Shown one piece after another: positions 57,713-64,000 of a DNA stretch of 64,000 bases (within the stretch, counting starts at the first letter, position 1; each line of letters begins with the position of its first letter). The translations under genes and the position numbers were made by a program. Below the pieces are notes generated by a model. The model saw only the letters and a list, made by a program, of their open reading frames with translations, ran no database searches and was not told the DNA's origin. Origin of the DNA: Trebonia sp963777905 (GTDB lineage: Bacteria > Actinomycetota > Actinomycetes > Streptosporangiales > Streptosporangiaceae); the NCBI GenBank assembly GCA_963777905.1, contig CAVZSM010000040.1:44235-108234 (forward strand). Reading direction: 5' to 3'.

Positions 57713-58381
57713 CTAGGCGATGTCCTGCTTGCGAACCAGCCCGACAAGCCGGCCGTCCGAGGTCGTGACAGGCGAGCTATCGAGGTCACGGTCGGCCATG
57801 ATACGGCGCATCTTCGTCACGCTCACGGACGGCCGGTACGTGGACGGACCCGGACGCATGGCCTGCTCGACCAGCAGGTCTGGGTCGACGTTCAGCTCTT
57901 TGGCCCTGAGCAGCCCGAGCACCACCAATTCGGGGCTCACGACCACACACGCGTCCCACCCGGCTGCGGCAACCCGGTCGCGGACGTCGCCAAGCCGCTC
58001 GTCCAGGGAACACGTCGGTACGTCCCGCCGGGCCACGTCGGCCAGGCGGGGGTGTTGCGCGTTGACCCCTTCGGTAGGCAGGCCCGCTCCCAACCAGTCC
58101 CGGATGCCCGCCTGGTAGTCATAGACTTCGCTGAACCCCAGCGTCTGGAGCCGGCACGCGGCTCGTGGGCTCAGGTCTCAAGCAGAGTCCGCGCAGTACA
58201 CGACGATCGGCCGGGCACGATCGAGAGGGCGGCAGGCCGCGGCCTCGATCTTGCGCAGCGGCAGGTTGACCGCTCCGGGCAGGTGGTCCTCGCCGTACTC
58301 TTCAGCGGGCAGGACGTCGACGATCTGAGCGCCCTGCTCGATTAGACGGCGAACCGTCTCCCGGTCGATCACCTGTGCCAC
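57713..58381 (-). CDS. Rhodanese-CBS domain protein, predicted selenoprotein with in-frame UGA (Sec68)
   Basis: Reading through one TGA (58178-58180) joins two ORFs in exactly the same frame into a 222-residue protein. The N-terminal rhodanese domain runs VAQVIDRETVRRLIEQGAQIVDVLPAEEY ... DHLPGAVNLPL, then VVYCADSA-U-DLSPRAACRL and LGFSEVYDYQAGIRDWL. The UGA sits five residues after the rhodanese Cys63 (C-x4-U). From memory, actinobacterial homologues carry Cys there (C-x4-C-D-x-S-x-RAA). The C-terminal part is a pair of CBS motifs (VVSPELVVLGLLRAKEL; SSPVTTSDGRLVGLVRKQDIA). Nothing on the far side of the UGA looks degraded. The GTG at 58381 follows AGGGGC. A selenocysteine tRNA gene lies 110 bases upstream on the same strand. 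The function may be sulfur/selenium transfer or redox sensing with nucleotide binding. Confidence 0.85.
58131..58174 (-). promoter_or_regulatory. Candidate bacterial SECIS hairpin
   Basis: Counting bases after the UGA, +14 to +19 (GAGCCG) pair perfectly with +25 to +30 (CGGCTC), closing a 5-base loop CGTGC with G in the second position. Outer pairs CTGA/TCAG (+4-7 with +44-47) and CCCA/TGGG (+9-12 with +38-41) extend the stem. The apical loop starts 19 bases after the UGA. Known rules for bacterial SECIS elements call for a loop within roughly 16-37 bases and a G among the first two loop bases. Confidence 0.7.
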
Positions 58382-58491
58382 CGCTGCCCCTAGCTGCGTC
58401 CGCGTGTCATTTCCGTTTAGCTTACGGGCCGGGAAGCTCTCGCGCCCGTGCAGCGGAACACCGTGCGTGTCTCCTGAGAACGCACAGGTAG

Positions 58492-58584
58492 CGGAGGCGG
58501 ACGGGAATCGAACCCGCCAGCGACGCGGCACGCCGCTCACTGGTTTTGAAGACCAGGGGGACCACCAGGCACCCAGACGCCTCC
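58492..58584 (-). tRNA. selC: tRNA-Sec, anticodon UCA
   Basis: The 93-base gene has a 5' acceptor strand GGAGGCGT against 3' CCGCCTCC plus discriminator G. The anticodon stem CTGGT/ACCAG holds the loop CTTCAAA (anticodon TCA at 58549-58547). The variable arm is long (GCGGC-GT-GCCGC possible), and the T arm is GCGGG-TTCGATT-CCCGT. A UCA anticodon with a long extra arm and a length above 90 bases identifies selenocysteine tRNA. CCA is not encoded. The eighth acceptor pair appears mismatched. Confidence 0.93.
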
Positions 58585-58599
58585 GCCGACGACTTTACT

Positions 58600-60050
58600 T
58601 AACCTCCCTTTGGACCACCAGGAACCCAGTGGCTCTCTTGAAGGAGAGGGTTTAGGTGGGTGAGTTGAAGGGAAGTGAAGATGTGGGCGGGAGCGCGTGA
58701 GCTGGTGGCCGCTGCAGCACGGAAAGCTGCTGGGTGAAAAGGTAGAAAGCTGCCGTGAAAAAGAACTGAGAGAAAAAAAGAGAGGAGAGAAGAGGAAAGA
58801 AAGAGAAAAAGAAAAGAAAGGAGAAAAAAGAAAAGGAGGAAAGAAAAAGAAAGAAGAAGAAAAAAAGAGAGAAGAGGAAAGAAAAGAAAAGGGAAGAAAA
58901 GGAAAAAGAGAAAAAAAGATGAAGGAAGAAGAAGAAGAAAGGGAGAGGCAAGGAAGAGAGATAATAAAGAGAAATGGAGAAATAAGAGAAAGAAAAGGAA
59001 GAGGATGAGAAAGATGGCTAGAGCAGTCTTGTGCGAGTGGTCCAAACGCCGTAGAAGAAAAAAAAAGAGAAGAAGGGAGAAATAAGAGAATGAAAAATAG
59101 AGAAGAAAGATGAAGAGAAAATAGAGGGAAAAGACGAGATGGACTGAAGCCAGGGTAACTGACGGCCGCGAACGCGTTCGGGACTGGCCGCGTCACAGGA
59201 GGGGAACGCTGCCTGCCGGAAGAGAGGAGACTGGCTACAGTAACTGGGAGAGAAAGGCGTCAGAGGAAAAAAACAAGAAAATCGGTCGAGAAAAAGATAG
59301 GCGGAGAAGGAATAAACGCTGCCTTTGAAGGCGCGGTGCTGGAGGAAGAGAAAAAGAAAAATGCCTGAAAGAAGAAGAGGGAAACGGAGAGAGAGAGACG
59401 GAAAAGAAGAGAGAAAAGACAAAAAAAGAAGAAAAAAAGATAGAGAAAAAACAGCGGCGACTATAGAACTGCGAGTAGAAGGCCACGGAAAGAAAAAGAA
59501 AAGACGGAAAAAGAGATGGAACGAGAGGACCAGGCGGCGGGGAGGAGAGCTGACAGCTAGAGGGAGAGAGAGAGAACTGCTACGGAACGGTGGCACTGAT
59601 CTACGACAGTAGCGCGCTCTGGCTGAAGAAGCTGACCTGAGGCAGCCAACTGCCACGCCGCCGCCGCTCCTCAAGCGCCGCGTTGAAAGCTGGCGAGTGT
59701 CTGCGAGGCACGGTAGAGCGGCAGCACAAGGAGGGCCGCAGACGGAACTTGTAAGCGAGGTTTACAGAGCTAAGAAGGTGATGGATTGAGATGGTACCGG
59801 GAGCGCACCTGCATGTATCTGATTATAGCTCTGACATATGACAATCAATTGAATGACGAACTCGTGCTGAATCTAATTTCTATCTTCTGGATACACCAGC
59901 GCTCAGCGGCAAGCCCGTTTGGAAAGGTGTGAGATGGACGCGTGATAGTTGTGAGTGCTATTGGCTACTGCAGGGATTATGGGCCAGGATGGGGAAATAG
60001 AATAGTGCACGCAAGGCGACAGGCACATGGGTACGTGCCGGGGGCCGTTA
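58600..60050. other. Anomalous purine-rich block between selC and the GH13 gene
   Basis: The + strand becomes almost pure A/G (GAAAAAGAAAAG-type) from about 58.7 to 59.6 kb, then becomes mixed AT-richer sequence up to ~60.05 kb, where normal GC-rich coding resumes. No ORF resembles a protein; Phe/Leu/Ser-rich minus-strand frames are products of the purine bias. It has the same character as the other three anomalous blocks. Genes upstream of selC, where selA/selB/selD could lie, cannot be read here. Confidence 0.7.
58612..58629. repeat. Imperfect echo of the selC D-arm sequence
   Basis: GGACCACCAGGAACCCAG matches 17 of 18 bases of 58559-58576 inside the tRNA gene, displaced by 53 bases. It sits at the edge of the anomalous block and may be a misassembly duplicate. 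Confidence 0.5.
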
Positions 60051-60089
60051 TCTAGCAGCCGGCCTACAGCGGCAAATACACTGGTAACG

Positions 60090-61724
60090 GTGCTGGCTGA
60101 CAACAACCCCTGGTGGGCGGACGCGGTGGTGTACCAGGTCTACCCGCGCAGCTTCGCCGACAGCAACGGCGACGGCATCGGTGACCTGGACGGGCTGACC
60201 TCCCGGCTGCCCTATCTGTCAGAACTCGGCGTCGACGCGCTCTGGCTCACGCCCTTCTACCCCTCGCCGCTGGCCGACGGCGGCTACGACGTCAGCGACT
60301 ACCGCGACGTCGACCCGCGGCTCGGCACGCTCGCCGGCTTCGACGCGCTCGTCGCGCGGGCCAGGGAGCACGGCATGCGGGTCATCGTCGACCTGGTGCC
60401 CAATCACTGTTCCGCCGCGCATCCGCTGTTCCAGGCGGCGCTCGCGGCCGGGCCGGGCAGCCAGGAGCGGGAGATGTTCATCTTCCGGCCAGGCCGCGGG
60501 CCCGGCGGGGACCTGCCGCCGAACAACTGGCCGTCCAACTTCGGCGGCTCCGCCTGGACCCGGGTGCCTGACGGGCAGTGGTACCTGCACCTGTTCGACG
60601 CCGGGCAGCCGGACTGGAACTGGCGCGACCCGCGGGTGCCGCGGATGTTCGAGGACATCATCAGGTTCTGGCTGGACCGCGGCGTCGCGGGACTGCGGGT
60701 GGACGTGGCACACGGCATTTTCAAGGACCCGGAGCTGGCCGACGCCGCGGACACGGTGCGCTCGGTCCGGCCGTCCGGCTACTACCACCGCCCGGAAACC
60801 CTCGAGCTGTACCGGTCGTGGCGCGCCATCCTGGACAGCTACCCGGCGGATGTCTGGCCAGGGCCGCGCACCGCGATCGGCGAGGTCTGGTACGACACCT
60901 ACGCCACGCTCCAGCCCTACCTGGCCCCCGACGTCCTGCCGCAGGTGTTCAACTTCGAGCTGGTCACCGCGCAGTGGGACGCGCTGGCGATCCGCAAGGG
61001 GATCGACGCGACGCTGGCGCTGACCACCGGCTCACGCGCCCCGTGGGTCATCGGCAACCACAACGTCGTCCGCCCGGTCACCCGGTGGGGCGTCGCGCCG
61101 GCGCGGGCCGCCGCGCTGCTGCTGCTGGCGCTGCCCGGCTCGGCGTATGTCTACCAGGGCGAGGAGCTCGGGCTGCCGGAGGTGCTGGACATCCCGGACT
61201 CCGCGCGGCAAGATCCCGCCTTCCGCCGCACCGGCGGGAAGGTTCGCGGCCGGGACGGGTGCCGGGTGCCGTTGCCGTGGGAGAGGGGCGGGGCTTCGTT
61301 CGGATTTTCCGGAACGGACCCGGCTTCCTCACCGGCGCCCCCATGGCTCCCGCAGCCGGCCTACTGGGGCGCGTACAGCGTCGCCGCGGAACGCGGCGAC
61401 CCGTTGTCGTTCCTCCGCCTGTACCAGGCGGCGCTGCGGCTGCGCGGGGAGAACCCGGCGCTCGGCGTCGGCGAGTTGTCTGGCGGTGCTGCCGGCGGTG
61501 GTGCCGGCGGTGGTGCCGCCCCTGCCGGGGAAGGCGCGATCCGCTGGCTGGACGCGCCGGATGACGCGCTGGTGTTCGCCCGCGACCCCGGCTTCGTGTT
61601 CGCCGCCAACCTGGGCAGCCGGCCGCTCCCGCTGCCGCCGCACCGCGAGGTGCTGCTCGCCAGCGGCGCGCTGGCCCCCGACGGCGCGCTGCCCCGCGAC
61701 ACGGCCGTCTGGCTGGCCACCTGA
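60090..61724 (+). CDS. GH13 alpha-glucosidase/trehalose-hydrolase-like enzyme with altered catalytic Asp
   Basis: The TIM barrel starts NPWWADAVVYQVYPRSFADSNGDGIGDLDGL, as in oligo-1,6-glucosidases. Conserved regions are VIVDLVPNH, GLRVDVAHG (nucleophile D205), AIGEVWYDT (acid/base E265) and IGNHNVVRPVTRWG. In the last, the transition-state Asp of the NHD motif is Asn (N325, codon 61062-61064). A Gly-rich insertion (GGAAGGGAGGGAAP) precedes the C-terminal beta-domain. I chose the GTG at 60090 because sequence before ~60050 is anomalous; an ATG at 60027 is also in frame. Confidence 0.85.
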   Translation: MLADNNPWWADAVVYQVYPRSFADSNGDGIGDLDGLTSRLPYLSELGVDALWLTPFYPSPLADGGYDVSDYRDVDPRLGTLAGFDALVARAREHGMRVIVDLVPNHCSAAHPLFQAALAAGPGSQEREMFIFRPGRGPGGDLPPNNWPSNFGGSAWTRVPDGQWYLHLFDAGQPDWNWRDPRVPRMFEDIIRFWLDRGVAGLRVDVAHGIFKDPELADAADTVRSVRPSGYYHRPETLELYRSWRAILDSYPADVWPGPRTAIGEVWYDTYATLQPYLAPDVLPQVFNFELVTAQWDALAIRKGIDATLALTTGSRAPWVIGNHNVVRPVTRWGVAPARAAALLLLALPGSAYVYQGEELGLPEVLDIPDSARQDPAFRRTGGKVRGRDGCRVPLPWERGGASFGFSGTDPASSPAPPWLPQPAYWGAYSVAAERGDPLSFLRLYQAALRLRGENPALGVGELSGGAAGGGAGGGAAPAGEGAIRWLDAPDDALVFARDPGFVFAANLGSRPLPLPPHREVLLASGALAPDGALPRDTAVWLAT

Positions 61725-61767
61725 GGCGGTAGTCTGCGGTCACGTCAACGGCGCTTAGGGGGCGAGT

Positions 61768-62046
61768 GTGGCGCGCATACGGGTACCGCGGAAGGGCGTG
61801 ACGCAGGCGGAGCTCGCCGCCGTGCTCACCCGCCGCCTCGGCGGCGGGTATGAGGTCGAGCCTGACGGCGACGGGAGGGTCGTCGTGCGGCGATCGCCGC
61901 TGGCTACCGCGGTCGTCCGGATCAAGGACGTGCCAGGCGCGACCGTGTTCCGGGTGCACGGCGGCGGCCTGCCGCTGTACCGGATCGGCACGACCCGCAG
62001 GGTGACGGACGCGCTGCGCCGCTCACCCGAATTTCGCAGCGTATGA
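61768..62046 (+). CDS. Small hypothetical protein
   Basis: The 92-residue protein (MARIRVPRKGVTQAELAAVLTRRLGGGYEVEPDGDGRVVVRR ...) has an alternating alpha/beta composition and no membrane segment. GGGGGCGAG precedes the GTG at 61768. The family is not recognised. It lies between the GH13 gene and a membrane glycosyltransferase gene, all on the + strand. Confidence 0.65.
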   Translation: MARIRVPRKGVTQAELAAVLTRRLGGGYEVEPDGDGRVVVRRSPLATAVVRIKDVPGATVFRVHGGGLPLYRIGTTRRVTDALRRSPEFRSV

Positions 62047-62216
62047 CTGTATTACGGGCGGAATGCCGCCCTGGCGCGAAAACCGTCAGGGTTACGCCTT
62101 AACATTGCTACGTCTTCGCGGACCCTTCTGCCGGGGTTCGCACACTGCCTCTGAACACGCTGAAAGTCCTCGTTAAAGCCGTCCGGAGCCACCCCCATGC
62201 CTGCTAGTCTCCGCCC

Positions 62217-63926
62217 GTGAAGGGGAACCTCTCCGCGTCGGGTGACGTGGTAAGCGAGCCACGACCGTCCCGCGGCCTGCCAGGCTCCCAGCAGGTCGGC
62301 GGCGTGCGCGCGCGGCTCGCCAGGTCCCCGTTCGGCGCGGCGCGGCTGCGCGACTACTGGCTCACCGCACCGGGCATCGTGATGCTGATCGCGACGGTCC
62401 TCGCCGTCGGGATCCGGCTGTTCACGCTCACCAGGGCCGGCTACCTGAGGGGCATCACCGAGTACGACGACGGCGTATACATCGGCGGCGCGCTGCGGCT
62501 CATCGAGGGCCAGCTGCCGTACAAGGACTTCGCCTTCATCCAGCCGCCGGGCATCCTGCTGCTGATGACCCCGGTGGCGCTGATCGCCAAGATCACCACC
62601 ACGGTGAAGGGGCTCGCCCTGGCCCGGGTGCTCACGGTGCTGGCCAGCGCCGCGTGCGTCCCGCTGGTCGGCAACCTGGTCCGCTACCGCGGCGCCGTGG
62701 TCACGCTGGTGACCTGCGGAGCGCTCGCCGTCTACCCCGGCGACATCACCACGGCGCACACGCTGATGCTCGAACCGTGGATGAACTTGTTCTGCCTGCT
62801 GGGGGTCAACGCGGCGTTCCGCCGCGGCCACCTGGCCCGGCCCGGCCGGCTGATGTGGGCCGGCCTGGCCCTTGGCTTCGCCGGCGTCATCAAGTTCTGG
62901 GCGATCGCGCCGGCCGCGGTCCTGCTCGTGCTCTGCCTGACAGACCGGAAGGAACGGGCCCGCCGCACCGGCGCGTACATGGGCGCCCTGGCGGCCGGAT
63001 TCGTCCTGCCTATGCTGCCGTTCCTGGCGTCCGCGCCGATGACGTTCATCCGCAGCACGGTCACCGACCAGGCCGTGCGCGCCGGCAGCTCGGTCTCCAC
63101 CGGGATCCGGCTGGCCAACCTGACCGGCCTGATCGACATCCTGAACAACCAGGGGCAGGTCACGCTCAACGCCGGAGCGCATTCGATGTTCGCGGCCGGC
63201 GCGTCGGCAGGCCTCGGGAGCTCCTCAAGCCTGGGCTGGCTGCCGATCCTCGCGGCCGCCCTGCTGGCCGGAGTGATCGCCGCCGGGTACATCTGGCAGG
63301 GCAGGCGGCTCTCCCAGCTGGAAGTGCTGTCGCTGGCGACGGCGGTGCTCGCCTGCGCCGCGATCCTGTTCTACTCGGCCTTCTTCTACCACTACCCGGA
63401 CTTCCCTGCGCCGTGGCTGGCGCTGTCCCTGGGCGGCGCGGCCGGCGCGCTGGCCGGCTACCCGAAGGTGCGCGCGATCTTCGTCCGGGCATTCGCCGTG
63501 CTGATCGTGCTGATCGCCGCCTTGCAGATCAGGGAGACGTTCCCGCTGCAGCAGACGACCGGCGAGTCAAGGGCGTTCCTGATCCCGCCGGGATCGTGCC
63601 TCGTCACCGACCAGGCGTCGCTCGCGGTAGCCGCCGACCGGTTCGCCGGCCGGCCGCCGGGCTGCCCGGACATCGTCGACGCGCTCGCGGCGACGCTGGT
63701 GCTCAGCCACGGGGTGAGCGTCCAGGGCGGCGCGGAGGACATGCCGCAGGTGGTGGCCGCCTGGCAGTCCTGGCTCGGCAAGGCCGACTACGTGTGGCTG
63801 TCCCCGAACAACGCCCGCCGCATCCCGTGGACGCCGGCGCTCACCGCCTGGTTCGACGCCCACTTCACCAAGCTCGGCTGGTACAACGACATCACCGGCC
63901 AGATCTACGCCCGCACCACGCCTTAG
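62217..63926 (+). CDS. GT-C type membrane glycosyltransferase (ArnT/PMT-like)
   Basis: The 569-residue protein has about ten hydrophobic segments. Just after the first one lies TEYDDGVYIGGALRLIEGQLPYKDFAFIQPPG, where the DD pair matches the catalytic acidic motif of GT-C enzymes using polyprenyl-phosphate sugars. Further parts are TTAHTLMLEPWMNLFCLLGV and a C-terminal soluble domain (ESRAFLIPPGSCLVTDQASLAVAADRF). It could use polyprenyl-phosphate mannose of the type made by the synthase at 6.5 kb, but donor and acceptor are unknown. The start is GTG at 62217. Confidence 0.8.
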   Translation: MKGNLSASGDVVSEPRPSRGLPGSQQVGGVRARLARSPFGAARLRDYWLTAPGIVMLIATVLAVGIRLFTLTRAGYLRGITEYDDGVYIGGALRLIEGQLPYKDFAFIQPPGILLLMTPVALIAKITTTVKGLALARVLTVLASAACVPLVGNLVRYRGAVVTLVTCGALAVYPGDITTAHTLMLEPWMNLFCLLGVNAAFRRGHLARPGRLMWAGLALGFAGVIKFWAIAPAAVLLVLCLTDRKERARRTGAYMGALAAGFVLPMLPFLASAPMTFIRSTVTDQAVRAGSSVSTGIRLANLTGLIDILNNQGQVTLNAGAHSMFAAGASAGLGSSSSLGWLPILAAALLAGVIAAGYIWQGRRLSQLEVLSLATAVLACAAILFYSAFFYHYPDFPAPWLALSLGGAAGALAGYPKVRAIFVRAFAVLIVLIAALQIRETFPLQQTTGESRAFLIPPGSCLVTDQASLAVAADRFAGRPPGCPDIVDALAATLVLSHGVSVQGGAEDMPQVVAAWQSWLGKADYVWLSPNNARRIPWTPALTAWFDAHFTKLGWYNDITGQIYARTTP

Positions 63927-64000
63927 CCGCGCGTCGCCCGACGGGTGCTGCACCGCAGGCGGGCCGCCGCGACTAACGCGACTGCCCGCTTCTTGCTGTT

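Noticed and set aside
57713..58381. Reading the rhodanese-CBS gene as an ordinary pseudogene
   Set aside because: One UGA only, same frame on both sides, intact domains, a SECIS-like hairpin and adjacent selC make selenocysteine the better explanation.
58537..59674. Minus-strand Phe/Ser/Leu-rich ORFs upstream of selC
   Set aside because: Same cause as above. One even translates the tRNA antisense region.
62052..63182. 376-residue minus-strand ORF
   Set aside because: Antisense shadow of the GT-C membrane protein, which has clear membrane segments and motifs.

Overview
The window is high-GC actinobacterial chromosome. Evidence: an RbpA gene (6104-6493) with a SigR-type promoter, a Cvn-type histidine kinase plus roadblock pair, menaquinone MenB, many GTG/TTG starts and 4-bp ATGA/GTGA overlaps. 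The species cannot be named from the sequence alone; a mycelial actinomycete (Streptomyces/Streptosporangiales-like) fits best.

Layout. 1-14.2 kb holds housekeeping and small metabolic genes: a partial cupin, a DUF805 protein, PRPP synthetase and an adenylate-kinase-like protein, two RNA/SPOUT-type methyltransferase genes, a GDPD, RbpA, polyprenol-phosphate mannose synthase, an L,D-transpeptidase, a lactonase-like MBL/cupin pair, a GNAT, a P-loop kinase, and a Cvn-like kinase that loses its N-terminus in anomalous sequence. 16.3-26.6 kb is rich in broken insertion sequences (IS1634-, IS1380-, IS701- and IS110-like) and holds a heavily frameshifted branched-chain amino acid (Liv-type) ABC transporter. 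26.6-34.7 kb holds a second, nearly intact Liv-type system on the minus strand, with two paralogous binding proteins, the operon livH-livM-livG-livF, and a 3-hydroxyisobutyrate-dehydrogenase-like gene. 36-45.9 kb holds a LacI regulator, an ArsR-type regulator divergent from a very large GH38 alpha-mannosidase, and an MFS exporter with a divergent TetR. 45.9-58.6 kb holds Lrp, PAC2, an M24 peptidase, a 5'-3' exonuclease, a Rieske lipoprotein, a large secreted protein, a nucleotidyltransferase, a CDF cation transporter, MoaA, MenB, a rhodanese-CBS gene and a tRNA. 60-64 kb holds a GH13 glucosidase and a GT-C membrane protein.

The most interesting element is at 57.7-58.6 kb. A tRNA with a UCA anticodon and a long extra arm (selenocysteine tRNA, selC) lies just upstream, on the same strand, of a rhodanese-CBS gene. 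That gene is interrupted by one in-frame UGA, at the position where I recall homologues having cysteine. The UGA is followed at the right distance by a hairpin that fits the bacterial SECIS rules. I read this as a two-domain selenoprotein encoded beside its own tRNA.

Caution on sequence quality. Four blocks (about 14.2-16.1, 18.77-19.06, 35.05-36.05 and 58.6-60.05 kb) are low-complexity, purine-rich on the + strand, and include runs of 52 G and 39 A. They look like unpolished or low-quality read sequence rather than chromosome. Single-base frameshifts are frequent across the window and very dense at 16-26 kb. Gene breaks there should be treated as possible sequencing errors.
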